From: Harmonia axyridis | Taxonomy: Eukaryota > Arthropoda > Insecta > Coleoptera > Coccinellidae | Length of the DNA stretch: 64,000 nucleotides | Assembly: GCF_914767665.1 (NCBI RefSeq) | Contig: NC_059507.1 | Span: 7,254,001-7,318,000, forward strand | Direction of reading: 5' to 3' | Part shown: positions 35,119-47,662 of the stretch, in pieces | How the letters are laid out: each line of letters begins with the position of its first letter | Position numbering within the stretch: the stretch's first letter is position 1 | Translations under genes and position numbers: made by a program | Notes under the pieces: model-generated | What the model was told of the DNA's origin: nothing | The model's database searches: none | Seen by the model: only the letters and a program-made list of their open reading frames with translations

Positions 35119-35270
35119 ATATATACGGAGTGGTCCAACAAAAACTTAACACCTCGATTTTTTGTCTTTGAAATGAATAAAAAATTAACGGGTCCGAGCG
35201 ATTTTCCACATTTCCATTTTAAAGTCGGAAAATCTAGGTGTTAAGTTCTTGTTGGATCGCCCTGTATATA
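35119..35270. repeat. Hairpin made of two inverted CAGGGTGGTCC ends
   Basis: 'gtggtccaacaaaaacttaa' with 'cacctcgatttttt' on the left pairs with 'tctaggtgttaagttcttgt' and 'tggatcgccctgta' on the right. TA runs lie outside both ends. About 150 bp in all. It is a solo terminal inverted pair of the repeat seen in longer form at 49348. Confidence 0.7.
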
Positions 35271-37941
35271 AGAAAAACCGTGAAAATAATAAGGAAATAA
35301 CAAAAACTATTGACAGAATCTTTTCAAGCTCTTCTATCGGCATCAACGTCTAGTCATAACAAGGCTTAACCTTGACACTGATTTCACGCCTACTATCATT
35401 TCATTTTCAGTAGTTTTTACTTTTTGTCTGCAAAATAGTCTTGTTCAACCACAACCTGGTTAAAAACACAAATGATTCAAAATTTTACGTAACAAACTTG
35501 ACCTCGCTATTCTTCAATCTTTCCTTTTATCGGTAGACAATGTTTAGGAAAATAATTCAGTAGATTTGATTAATAATTGATAGGTTTAAGGTATTTTACA
35601 CTTGGAACTGCAAGCTGAGTTTAATAGCGCTCGATCAGTCAATAACTCTTGGAAATTGTGAGCTAGGGCCTAGGAAAATGATCCAAATTTTGACCGAATC
35701 AAGACTTGACACCTTTACATTTTTCCTATGGTGATATTCGAATTAGGTTGTTTTTAACACACAGCCCTGAGATGTGGAACAATTGAAACTAAGAATATGC
35801 ACAAGCAAATTCGAGTTGAAATTTTCATCATTTTGAAAATGTTTTATAGTTAAAATTTTTTCATTATTTTCATGTTCCATTGAAACTCTTGCTATCTTAA
35901 CTATTTTACTCTACTCTAACTAGGTCAAGTGCATGGCATTCTTGAAAAGCCAATCGAATTACCATCAGTTTAAGATTTAAGGGGTTGCTGTCATTATGAT
36001 TACAGGGTTGATACAAATTGATGGAACCAATCATATGAAATGTACTATTCTCTCTTTTATAGCAGAATAACTCATCAAAAAAAAACGAAATAAATATCGA
36101 TAAAAAGAATTTTAATCATGAACATAATACCTACCCTTTGCGGTGAAAATATATAATATTTAGTATCATCATAGCAATACATATTCTCAATTTTGGTATT
36201 AGGTACATATTGGATCTTGATCTTGCCTTTGATTTTTGTTCTGAATTTATTCCAATTACCTTTATGCCAAATAATGCAAAAATGCAGACAATACAACGTA
36301 TTGTAATAAGAATGTAACGAAAAAAATGGCTTAATTGCAAGTACTACACAATAAGGATAGTGGTTGGAACATGTATCACGCGCATAAAAGTTTTAATTGA
36401 TATTATGGTAGTATTTCGGTGATTCAATTATTGATAAGTAACCTTCAATACAGCCTTCAACTTCACCTTTCATTTTACAGTTCATTACAGATTAGTATCA
36501 CTAGACGTCGTATAATTTGCAAAGATTCTAGCAATCGAGAAAAATGACCGAGAGCTATTAAAAATGGATTATATCGATCTCAAATTGATAGCATAGTGCA
36601 TTCGTGAAGTGAAGAAATGAATCACTGATATCTTGTGAAAAACTTATAATTTTTTCAATAATTTAAATTATTCTCATCAACATCGTAATTTTTTCATCAC
36701 AAATTTTTGTTGCATCTATGGAATGGGCACCTAATTTTACGTGCAAGGCTAAATAAACGAAGGTTGTTCTATATAGAAATTTCAAGAAGAATTTTCTAAA
36801 AATGATCGTAAACTCGTAAAAAGACATGAAATTCTGTCATTGTTTGAAGCTATAACATAAATGCCTCTAAAATAACAATATATTGATTTCTCAATTTTTT
36901 TGAAAAGTATTTATCTACGTATTTTACTAAGACTTTCATTTATAAATTTACCTGCTTCCAAAAATTTCCAATGTATTTTTCATCCGAGTTTATTGTTTTC
37001 TTCCAAATTAACTTTGGATTCAAATCAATCAATTTTGAATATCGACTAAACAAAACTGATTATTTTCAACAAATCAGATGTACCTGAACGATAAAACCAG
37101 AAATTATAAATTTCAAAAATTATCAAATTTGAGTCAAAGCCCAAAATTCATAGGTTTTTGCATAGGTTCTAAATTTCGGAGTAGGTCCACATTGAATACA
37201 TATCTCAGTCCAAAATGAAATAAAGTCGGTTTTGCTCTAAAAATGTAGAAGAATTAAGTCAGAAATGACACAATTTCAATCTTCATACAAAAATTTTATT
37301 TCCCTGTAAAAGTCTGATACATTTGAGAAGAACTGACAAAATGAAACAATCTGAATGAAAGATTAGGCTTGAGTATAGGAGAATATTGTGATGAGAATAA
37401 TTTTGACAATTTGTACTACTTAAGTTTAAGTGATCTTTCAAATCCATAATTGATAATATGTACTATGTTGTCTGAATGTGTAATCTGACACACGAATAAA
37501 ATGTTGACATGTATTCTTCTTAATGATGTCCATATGTGTTCAACACAGATGCCTAAACCAGTATGGAGATTATAGGCAGAGATGAGTTATATCCTTGAAT
37601 TGAGTGATCAGAGACTATATGATATATAGTCTATAATCTATTTATGTATCAGAATATTTACATTATGATGTTTATTATGCGGTATTAATGCAGTGTTCTA
37701 ATGTCAGTTACGTCAACTTAAAGCAATCACTCAAATCAACGAGATAAGTTTTTGCAAGCTGTCGTTAACATCTAAGGCTTATTAACTGATCAAAAATCAA
37801 ATTCCAATCAGATTTCATTTTTTTGGAATTATAATCACACATAAATATTCTTATCTTGCTCCGCTAAAGCGTAGAAAATTATCTATCGATAACGTTTTTG
37901 CTGTATGAACCTATCCTGCTCTTTCACTAAGAGCTAGCAGT
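35271..37941. other. Long AT-rich stretch without recognisable features
   Basis: Nothing coding, repeated or structured could be supported. Confidence 0.35.
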
Positions 37942-38086
37942 TCATTTGATTAACCAATTTCCCACAAATCCAGAAAATTTGTTGAATATTGCTTCATTGT
38001 CCTTCGATTGAGAAAATACTGCTCTAGCAGGAGTATCGGGGTCATCAACATCAACAACTTTGATGTCATCTGCAGATAAAGGATGT
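37942..38086 (-). pseudogene. Protein-like C-terminal fragment beside element D2, unidentified
   Basis: On the minus strand: LSADDIKVVDVDDPDTPARA then VFSQSKDNEAIFNKFSGFVG and NWLIK, ending at TGA. The composition (Asp-rich, Phe/Gly/Trp) is unlike the AT-driven frames around it, so it looks like a real coding relic. The upstream side runs directly into DD41D element D2. Removing D2 meets a stop at once, so no longer frame is restored. I do not recognise the family. Confidence 0.35.
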
Positions 38087-39370
38087 TTTTTTTAAAGCTA
38101 TAGAACTTTGAATTGCAATAAAACAACGATGGATTATTCGATTGACATGAATTTTATTTATCCGCAAAATAATCTTGTGGCATTACATTTTAAATATGAT
38201 TTCTGCCATATGACCGCCAGGGCTGGCTCGGATGTAATCCAATTTTCGATGACTTTTTCCAACATTTGTGGCCGTATATCGGCAATAACACGGCGAATGT
38301 TGTCTTCCAAATGGTCAAGGGTTTGTGGCTTATCCGCATAGACCAATGACTTTACATAGTCCCACAGAAAGTAGTCTAGCGGTGTTAAATCACAAGATCT
38401 TGAAGGCCAATTCACAGGTCCAAAACGTGAAAATAGGCGGTCACCAAACGTGTCTTTCAATAAATCGATTGCGGCACGAGCTGTGTGACATGTTGCGCCG
38501 TTTTGTTGGAACCACAGCTCCTGGACATCATGGTTGTTCAATTCAGGAATGAAAAAGTTAGTAATTATGGCTCTATACCGATCACCATTGACTGTAACGT
38601 TCTGACCATCATCGTTTTTGAAGAAGTACGGACCAATGATTTCACCAGCCCATAAAGCGCACCAAACAGTCAGTTTTTCTGGATGTAACGGTGTTTCGAC
38701 ATACACTTGAGGATTAGCTTCACTCCAAATGCGGCATTTTTGTTTGTTGACGTAGCCATTCAACCAGAAGTGCGCTTCATCGCTAAACAAAATTCGCTTA
38801 TGAAAATCGGTAACAACGGCAATCTCATTTTGGGCCCATTCGACGAATCTACGCCTCACTTAATGATCGTTTGGCTTCAATTCTTGCACGAGTTGGATTT
38901 TGTTAGCACGCAAACCAAGATCCTTCCGCAAAATCTTCCATGAAGTGGATGGACACAGATCCAATTCCTGTGCTCGATGGCGGATAGACTCATTCGGGTC
39001 TTCCTCAATGCTACGCTCTACAGCAGCAATAGCTTCTTCTGTACGCACCGTACGGCGTCTCTGGGGATGCGAGTTAACGCGTAACGAGTAAACTTGGTGC
39101 GAAAACGTTCCATGGTTAATCGAATAAACTGCTCTGATGGACGATTTTGTCGACGATAAAATGGATGTCGTGCGCGATACGTATTCCGCACAGAACCATT
39201 ATTTTCGAAATAAAATTGCACTATTTGCAAGCGTTGTTCAGGCGTGAGTCTATTCATGATGAATTGCCAAACCAAACTCAGAATAAATCACTTGACAGCT
39301 GTTAAATCGGTCTCCATCTTGAACAGTAATGCCAACTTAAAGTTATATACCTTGAAAAAAAAACACCCGT
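38079..39370 (-). mobile_element. DD41D mariner-related element D2, near full-length
   Basis: Ends 'aaggatgttttttttaaagc' and 'aaaaaacacccgt', flanked by TA on both sides. The minus strand encodes, in order: MNRLTPEQRLQIVQFYFENN (from 39257), a frameshift, 'SIEEDPNESIRHRAQELDLC', a stop after 'QELKPNDH', then a 233-codon frame with 'LFSDEAHFWLNGYVNKQKCR', 'QQNGATCHTA' and 'LTPLDYFLW'. Forty-one residues separate the second and third catalytic positions, hence D,D41D. The second Asp is Asn in this copy. At 1.29 kb it shows the full family architecture. Confidence 0.92.
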
Positions 39371-39378
39371 TATAACAA

Positions 39379-39616
39379 CCATCATGGAACACATGAAATA
39401 TTATACAAAAAGTCTTTTCAAAGACCGAAGAAACGGTTTTTCTAAAATTAAAAATAAAGACGTAAAAACGTATATTGAATCCTTGCATGTGGTAAAAAGG
39501 ATGCTAAATTGTTTGATCATCCTGAAAAGTGGTGGGATCTCAAAAGGGCTGAGAAGCGAGGAGTAGTTAATCTTTGGCAGAGAACGGGAATGCCACGTGG
39601 TATAAACTCCACTTAA
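39379..39616 (+). pseudogene. Frameshifted protein-like fragment on the other side of D2, unidentified
   Basis: The ATG at 39384 gives MEHMKYYTKSLFKDRRNGFS then KIKNKDVKTYIESL. A shift of one frame near 39483 leads into CGKKDAKLFDHPEKWWDLKR then AEKRGVVNLWQRTGMPRGIN and ST with a stop at ~39614. The Trp-rich second half is clearly not random AT-rich translation. Both halves look like one protein with a single frameshift. Family not recognised. It is on the opposite strand to the fragment at 37942. Confidence 0.4.
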
Positions 39617-39738
39617 CAATATCTCATATTAATGACTGTTCAGATCTTGATTACTCAGAAGAGTGATGATTATCCAGGATAACGTTTTGTATTTTGTAAC
39701 AATGGAAAACATATGAGAGAACATTCAGGAGCCTCCAT

Positions 39739-40321
39739 AGAGTAATAAACATAGATAGAGGGACTATACGCAATTTTTATATGTCCCCAAAATGGTTAGA
39801 TTACATTGTCGGATTGTGACATATTTTCTAATTCACAATTTTACTATATCGTTATGAATGTATATTTTATTGAATGAAATATATTTATTTGAATGATTCC
39901 CGATTAAATATGCAAATTTGAATATTTGGAATCCGATATTTTTCCTAATTGTCGAATTTATAATAAGCAGAATATTTATTATTTTCTGTATCTACCTGCT
40001 GAAATCCAAAATTTGGCAACTTTTGCTTTCCTAGTGTCATTGGTGGTTTCACGTCGTTTGGGCGTTTGAAGTTTGTTTTCTGAATTTCTGATATATTTAG
40101 GTATTTATTTCAATATATTCCGAGTGAATATGAAACATTGATTTACTATGGTACATAAGAAGTGCGTTCTTTGTGTAGGAACTCGCGAATTGACCTGAAA
40201 ATCGTATCATTGATTTGTTTTCATTTCTGCTCGCTTCATGTCAAATTAGATAGTTCATGTTGGGGACAAAATTTGCTTACTGAAAATGACATATACTCCC
40301 TCTATCTATTTTTATTACTCT
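39739..40321. repeat. MITE family X, copy 4
   Basis: Ends 'agagtaataaacatagatag' and 'ctatctatttttattactct', 583 bp, with the same interior order as copies 1 and 3. It supplies the unoccupied version of the site where copy 3 took in the foldback element. Confidence 0.85.
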
Positions 40322-40756
40322 GACAGAGCCTCTAGCGTCGAAACTAGACTTTAGAAAAACTTGCTTAGTGAAATTTTTGTTAGAAATGACTTGGACCATA
40401 ACATATTAAAAATTCAGCCAGTTCGGGGTATCCTTTTTGCTGAAATTTGCAATTTCTTGTCGCATATGACGATTGTCATCAATATCTCATAAATTATGAC
40501 TGGCGGGTATAACAAAATTTCCCATTTGATATTTTCATTTTTGACATAAAATATGAGAAACTTCAAAATCGATATACTTTTTTTTCGTTTCCTACAGCCT
40601 CACCTTGTCCCACCCTGGTCAACTTTCAAAGCGCCCAGCTATATTTTTTCACTTTTTGAACGAAAAAACAAGCGAGGTTGGTCTTGAAACCGCCGAGTGT
40701 GCGTAGCTCCGTTTTTGCACTCACCATCGCAGTTTGCCGTGGAGGATCAGGAATAT

Positions 40757-40875
40757 TATAAAAGCAGGCGCTTTTGCTTGCCCGGACGCACACAATCGCG
40801 GTGAAAGGATCTGTTCGGTTGAACGAAATTCTAAGGATATACGTAATAAGTTCGGTGGTGGAAACTGAAAAAAAA
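40757..40875 (+). promoter_or_regulatory. TATA-box promoter and 5' leader
   Basis: A perfect TATAAAAG box lies at 40757-40764. About 30 bp downstream is a G+C-rich segment 'cccggacgcacacaatcgcg', where transcription could begin (around 40787). The leader of roughly 90 bases ends in an A-rich stretch just before ATG 40876. Upstream (40620-40750) is also G+C richer than the surroundings, e.g. 'aaccgccgagtgtgcgtagc'. This looks like a focused promoter, typical of tightly regulated genes. Confidence 0.65.
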
Positions 40876-40944
40876 ATGTCAGTGCAACTCCAATCTAATT
40901 ATTTGACCGAAAAATTCGGCAAAATCAAGTTCGAGGACAATGTG
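40876..40944 (+). CDS. Probable first coding exon, upstream of the N-acetyltransferase
   Basis: The ATG (context AAAAAAATGTCA) opens 23 codons: MSVQLQSNYLTEKFGKIKFE then DNV, ending at a donor GTG|GTAAAT. The exon ends in phase 0. The next coding exon on this strand, at 47663, begins in phase 0 with GTT CGC AGT ATG, so joining would give …FEDNV-VRS-MSQDS… without a stop. This would make a long isoform of the acetyltransferase. Drosophila dopamine N-acetyltransferase also has long and short N-terminal forms. The link across a 6.7-kb intron is inferred, and the exon could belong to another gene. Confidence 0.55.
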
Positions 40945-43900
40945 GTAAATATGTGAATAATACTTAAGATTTCATTCACTAATTATACTTTTCATCCCCT
41001 ATTTGATACATCTCAAATATCAACAGATTTCGACGATAAACATTCAAAATGAAAAAAAATTTTCGAACCAAATTTTTTCGGAGTTTGTTGGCTCCATTTC
41101 ACCAATACAGGGTGAATATTTTACTCTCACTTTCGAAACTATGACATAATTACATTACATTATGACGAAGATTATAGAATTTATTAGTTTCCGAATGTTT
41201 TGAGCCTTCTCCTTTGTTGGAAAACTTTTACCGCTTATTTGAAAATAATTCTGCTGTTTCACTCAAATATTATCCCTATTTATTCATACTTCAACTTCTG
41301 CCCCAGTATAGTTTATGTGTATAGCCCACAGGTTATAAACTGACTTTGAAAGCTCTAAAATTTTCAATATTGCAAACTCTATTTTCCTGGTGAATACAAT
41401 GTAAACTGAGCCAACGTTGGATCTAGGTCAAACAATAAGGGATGTTATCTACCGTAACTGTGTCGGAAGAAATTTATTATTTCTCCGATATACTTGCTGT
41501 GTTCCATAAATGTTTGCTTCCATTTTCTGCGAGAGAATGTAGAGTGATAACTTACGTTACAACATCATGATTTTCCTCTTTTACAACACCTATGCAGCTA
41601 AACAAGCGCAGTTAAGAAGTTTCTCACAGCTTTTTTACTAGTCCTGAAATATTGTGTCGAATATAACATAAAGACAAATATGCATATTCTTAATATGACC
41701 ACTTTTCTTCGCAAAATAGTTTTGAACAGATTTCTTATATTAGTCTTTCTAAAGTGTAATCAAAATTTTTATCAACAGGAATAACATTTAAAACATTTTC
41801 CCTATAAATACTTAATAGTATTCAAATCCCTTTTCAAAATATCGTCATACTAATTTTTCAACATTCATTCGACCAATTATACAGGGTGTTTCTTAATTGG
41901 AGGTACAAACGAAAATTACAGTTTTCTCGGATCATTTTAAGAAAATAAGTCCCACAAACATGGGCCCACAAATGCCTTGTTTTCGGCATGCAGGGTATTA
42001 AAATTCGAATTTTTTTCAAGTTTTTTCTCATAGCGCCTTTCCTTTACAAGATATTTAACTTAAATTTGTAATAGATATTTCAATTTAAGAATCTACAGTG
42101 TGGTATTTTTCTGGAACAGTGGATACAATTTTGTATCAGTTATCAATGTCCAAAATGTCAGCAAATCTGTTGAAAACTTTGGATATTGAACTTCTAAAAA
42201 GGATATAATTCTCATGCTCCTAATTGAATATATGATCCTAACGAAATTTTATTCTTCGAAGATAATTGGCCCAAAAATGATCACATCTTGAGGTGTTTTC
42301 ATATTCAATAACATAGTAGGTAATGAAAAAACTTGGATTTCTTGAAATTATAAAATAATATATATTTCTTCAGTTTATGCAAACATTGAAGAAGGAATAC
42401 TCATGATAATAGCAGACAATTTTTCATCAAACCCTTTACTGATATGATATAATTTCTGAAACTCCATAAGATCTTAAAATATATGAACCCACATCACCTC
42501 ATCAATATCCTTGTATTAAACTTGGGGTATTCGTAAACACAGATCTGAAATAAAAATTGTTTTCAAATGAATATAAGCCTTATTCAAAATAAACAAGTAT
42601 CAATATAGAATCAATCGAGAAGATGAGCATTTCTTAAGTTCCTTTAGTTGTATAGTCAAACTTAAGTCACTTGACCAACTTATGAAAACTTTAATAAATC
42701 TATGTAGCCACAGGTGACGTAAATACCGGAGAAAATTGAAAATTACTAAAACGAATTCAACTTCGATAATTAATTAATTTTTAAGCGGAAGTCACCTTCC
42801 GCTGAAAAATCTTTGGATTTGTGAAATTTTTCCGAAATAGAAGGAAATAATGAATTATTCTGTGACATCTACAGTGTTCTTCATTAGATTTTTGGAATTT
42901 AAACATAAAAAGAGTGATAATGTCAAAAGGAGTTGAACATTCAATATTAGAAATAATAAACTAAAACGCATTGCTTTCCGTGAAAATATTACTTGAATTC
43001 TTATTGATTCATTGGATAATATTTTATTCCGTAGTTGCTTTTTACGTGTTTGAAATATGATTAGAAGCAGATAAATATTTATGTGGAATGGTAGCAATTC
43101 TATTGGCGTAAGAAATTAAGTAGGATGTGCAAATGAAAAATTCATTCCTATTATGCGGATTATTATCACTATGTGATGATTCAAAAACAAGTTGCGGAGA
43201 TTCAATTTTTAAATATTTATTATTTTCTTGATCTCGCTAAATATTACAGGTGAACTGTATATATACACTCACCGGCAAAAAACTCGGTCATCTAAAATTT
43301 CGCTGAAATTCGTTATCCAAGAATTTTAGTAATTTTTCATCGATTCCAATTGTTTCTACCCCAAATTGAGGATAAATTCTCTGGTGTTTCAACAAACTCC
43401 AGAAAAGTTTCCCACAAATGTTTATAGCTTATTTATGAACGGTGAAAAAAAACCTGTATTTGTAGAGTTTATGGTTAGTTTATTACAAAGATCATTCTTT
43501 TCGCCATCTTTCAGTTTTTATTCCACCTTGATATCTTGGTTTCTTTTGAAAATACACGTATTGAAATAAAAACCATAGACATTCAAAAAAATTATATAAT
43601 TCCATCTGAATTTTCGTGATAGGTTGACAATACCCAAATTTAAAGGAAATGAAATGAAAATAAATAACTCTTGGTTAATAGAGTTAAGTCAGAAAAATTA
43701 CGCGAGTCTACGAGACGACTTAAAACTAAAAAAAAAATTTTTATAGTCAATGATTTATTCTGCCTCTCCTACGCATTTGAGAGACCTCTCAGGAGTTTAG
43801 GGTTTCTAAAAGTTGGGGGAACCGGTTTTGTTTTGAATAGGCTATTGTCTCCCATCGCTACTCCCTTAACCAGAAAACCAGGACTCGAAATCTCCCAAAA

Positions 43901-45773
43901 CTAACATTTTTCTTGCTCATATGATTCTCTTTTTCAAATCTCTAATCAATAATTAAGAGTGTCAAGAGTATACGTAGCAAGATTCAAATGAGGATGTACA
44001 CTCAAAGAAGTACCCATATATAAAGGATTGTTATGTTATACAGCGTGGTACAAAATGGCGAATGCGAAGGTTTTAGTTCTCATTGAATACTTCGTACCCA
44101 TTTCTGATGTAGAGGGTGTTTCCTAATTATGGGTAGGAATTTCCGGAGGTGATAGTACTCAACAAAAAAAGAAAAAGGTCCTATAAACATATGTATGTCC
44201 AAAAATGCTTTCTTTTCGTACTACACTCATCCGAAGTCTTCATTTTAATTATACATTTTCTCCAATAACGTTTGAACGGTTCGATTGATTTTAATCACTT
44301 TTGTTGGAATAATATTCTTGACGAAATCAAGAATCATATAAAAATAATAATTGCATGCCTGAAAGGTTCGATTTTTTTCCTTTCGTTATATGCCATTTGT
44401 GGATCAGCACGAAATCATGAAAAAAACATTGAGTTCTCTGGAAAAAGCGCCTAAAAACAATGAATGTTTTTTTTTTCTGTCGACGCTGCAAAAAAAAGGA
44501 TGTTCCCCTAGTTTCTACAGATGTAACCCTTGGCAACGTTCCCACCAATAAGGATCGCTCAAATATTGAGATTTCGAATAGAATGTTACGTGTTACATAA
44601 TTCAAACATCATCCCAAATCTAATCGATAATTGAGGGAATGATGTTACTTTGTGGAACTTGTTGGAAGGTCAGTCGTCCTATCAATGTATTCTACTCTCC
44701 AAAAACTGGAATATTCTGTCTGAATATATCACAAAAATTTACTAAACCTCTAGTCGAATTTTGCCTTCGAATTTACCCTAAAATTTCAAGTGTCTATAGT
44801 TCTCCCCGTTAGAGAGTTATCGAGTTTACGAAAGGCTGGAGATAATTGAATTTCCCATTCTCAATATCAGGATTGATTCAGCAATTTTTCATCTTTAACT
44901 TCAGATTTTAATATACCTACCCAATGACGAAAGTTAATAGTTCTGCGCTAATTGTAGATATATTCGTATCAGTATAGAGATGTGAGTTCCCCTCGAAAAC
45001 ATAGGAAAAAATGAAGCATAAAATTATACATTATCAAAAAGTAGAACATATATTTTAGTGTGTATGAGATGGACATTAACAAACGGTTGTATAAAAACTA
45101 TTTTTGTAATATGTAAAAAATAACCTTCTTTTTTCAATTGAAAACCATCAAAAATCACACATTATTGTTATGAATCTGGAAAAAAATATTCATCTGGAAT
45201 GATTGTAAAGATTCATTTTTAACAGTTATAATAAAATCTAATATATTCTGCAGGTTAGAGCAAAAAAAAACTAACTAATTGCAATATCTAGATTATGGAA
45301 AAATGCATTGATTATTATCGATGATTAAATGATAATGTGTTGTAAAAGTAAAATTCCTTTGTATTGCAAAATTTTATTTCAATAAATATTGGAAGCTCAA
45401 GGCTGCTGAAACCAACCTGTCAATCATTCCACTGGTTAGAGAATGAGAGTAAATTATTACTATTTTATTGGTAATAAATTATGGAGACACATGACATGGA
45501 TCTTATTTATATTGAAATTATCTGCAATGATATTCAAGCAGTTTTATATTTCATCTAATTTTTTCTTAACGAACTCATATTTATAAAAATAAAATTCGAA
45601 AAAATTCTATAGGTTCTGCCAAACAACTAACAACATAGCGAAGTAGTCTGGTTCGAAGTTGTACCTAGTTTGAAGTTGCTACACTCATCTCTACGGAATC
45701 TTTTTTTGTTTTGACTACGAGTTTTTCATCTTCAAAATCCAGCACCTATGAGCACCGACTTACCTATACTAAT
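40945..45773. other. Presumed intron of the acetyltransferase gene
   Basis: Apart from family Y repeats at 41880-42120 and ~44104-44260, and 'tacactcaccggcaaaaaac' at ~43263 (which resembles a Tc1-type end without a visible partner), nothing coding was recognised. The open frames at 43671-43904 and 42855-43097 have no motif. Confidence 0.35.
41880..42120 (+). repeat. Dispersed repeat family Y, copy
   Basis: 'tacagggtgtttcttaattg' through 'aaacatgggcccacaaatgc' to 'ggtatttttctggaacagtg', parallel to 13005-13290. A weaker relative starts 'agagggtgtttcctaattat' at ~44112. Confidence 0.7.
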
Positions 45774-47471
45774 ACTTAGAATGCGGGATTGTTAACAATA
45801 TATATTGTTTGTTCTCAACCTATTAAACATGCTCATAAAAAGGTCTTATGCTATCGAAAACATACTATGGTATAAGAGTGTTTCTCTAATTCTGTGGTTA
45901 TTCCGTTCATTCTTCCACATCTTGTAGAACAAAATCGTGCGAGAATATATCAGAAACGCACAGTTTTCATGGTTATATTTTATTATTCTGTGTTGGTACT
46001 CCGAACTTTCCGCCACGGCTTTATCTGTCAATTCATCAATTTGCCTTAAAGAAATCAGTTCTGCCAACCAACATTTTTCAATGCAAAAATCACTAAATTA
46101 TATTTTTGGGAATATTTCATTAATTTCAATGAAAATGCAATGAATTAGAGAAAATAATGTATAATACTCGTACAGAAGGCTCATTCTACCACTCGTTCAT
46201 TCCAAAACTCGCCACTTCGTGGCTCGTTTTTGAATTTTGAACTCGTGGAAGAATATCAATGCCTTCTGCACTTGTATTATAAATAACTATTCTCTAATTC
46301 TGTGGTTATTCAGTTCATTCTTCCACATCTTGTAGAACAAAATCGTGCGAGAATATATTAGAAACGCACAGTTTTCATGGTTATATTTTATTATTATATG
46401 TTGGTACTCCGAACTTTCCGCCACGGCTTTATCTGTCAATTCATCAATTTGCCTTAAAGAAATCAGTTCTGCCAACCAACATTTTTCAATGCAAAAATCA
46501 CTAAATGATATTTATGGAAATATTTCATTGATTTCGATAAAAATGCAATGAATTAGAGAAAATAATGTATAATACTCGTACAGAAGGCTCATTCTAACAC
46601 TCGTTCTTTCAAAAACTCGCCACTTCGTGGCTCGTTTTTGAATTTTGAACTCGTGGAAGAATATGAATGCCTTCTGCACTTGTATTATAAATAACTATTA
46701 TTTCATGGCAACAGCTGTCAAGTTTTTCCGCAGGTGAATTCGAAAAATCTGCCGACTAGTGCTGTCTCACAGTTTTTCCAACTAAAAAGCATTTGTTATT
46801 CAAAATTGAGCTTCCAAGTATGTACCCGTATCCCTATTCCATCTGAATTCAAAAAGGGTCATTTCATGTTTTAATAACTGGTCAAGTGTTGTTCATACCC
46901 GAGCTCGTCAAGCCATAGAAGAAGCCTTTGATTCTGGTACCCACGTAGTATGAATACTATGCTTCGATTCCTCTTCTAAATTCAAAGGAGATGGTTCACG
47001 TCTCGTTGCTAGATTAGATGAAGGTACTTTATCCTCATCAGCATATGTGAAATGGTCTTCGGTTTAGGATTGTTTTGGTCTTCTAAAGACGTCCCTATTT
47101 GCAGCCTCTCAGTCAAACTCTTAATTTCATTTCGTGATGTTGATTTGCTATGAAGTACAAATGTATCTTCTTGGCAACCTTGATTGTTATCCCAGAAATT
47201 CCAGATATTTGCCTAGATTTTCTCAATACGGTACCATAATTGACATACATTGACGGCGCTCTTTTATCCTAGAAAATAAAGCTTTAACCATTTCTTTACT
47301 CAATGTCGAGTTATAATGACTTTCCAATTTGTCCGTAACTTATGAGTAGTTTATTGCTTTCTAGGACGTTTCAAAAGACGTTTGTGCTTATATTGTCTAA
47401 TATGCAATTTTAATATTGAATCCCGCAGATCCAGCGTGGAAAATCCCGCATTTGCGGGATTGAATTCCCTA
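45774..47471. mobile_element. hAT-2 derivative carrying the M-element dimer
   Basis: The left segment (45780-45870) has 'aatgcgggattg' and 'ctcaacctattaaacatgct', as at 23690-23790. The right segment (46860-47471) matches 20063-20722, including the minus-strand 'SKEMV.LFSRIKERR'-type block at ~47320-47190. It ends 'aaatcccgcatttgcgggat' then 'tgaattcccta', the terminal repeat. The left terminal bases are lost. The tandem M elements occupy 45882-46698. Confidence 0.6.
45882..46698 (-). repeat. Tandem dimer of 408-bp element M
   Basis: Two head-to-tail copies (45882-46289 and 46290-46698), very similar to each other and to the single copy at 31741-32148. The junction reads 'aaataactattctctaattc'. 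The exact head-to-tail arrangement suggests unequal exchange or a rolling or tandem insertion. Both copies keep the ~60-codon open frame on the minus strand. Confidence 0.85.
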
Positions 47472-47662
47472 GTTACAGTCTATTAAGGGATTAGACGGAA
47501 ATTGCAGATTTAACTAATTTAACAGAAATGAAAGATTTAACTCGAGTTAAAAAATAACCTTGGATTAAAAAAGTGCTACAAAGGTTTTCAGGAATTTTTT
47601 TGTTGAAATCATTATTATTTAGATTTTCCTACCGGCTAACAGTTCTTAATTTGTTGTTTCAG

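Noticed and set aside
43257..43330. Possible Tc1-type terminal repeat 'tacactcaccggcaaaaaac'
   Set aside because: No inverse partner or transposase nearby; kept only as a note in the intron entry.
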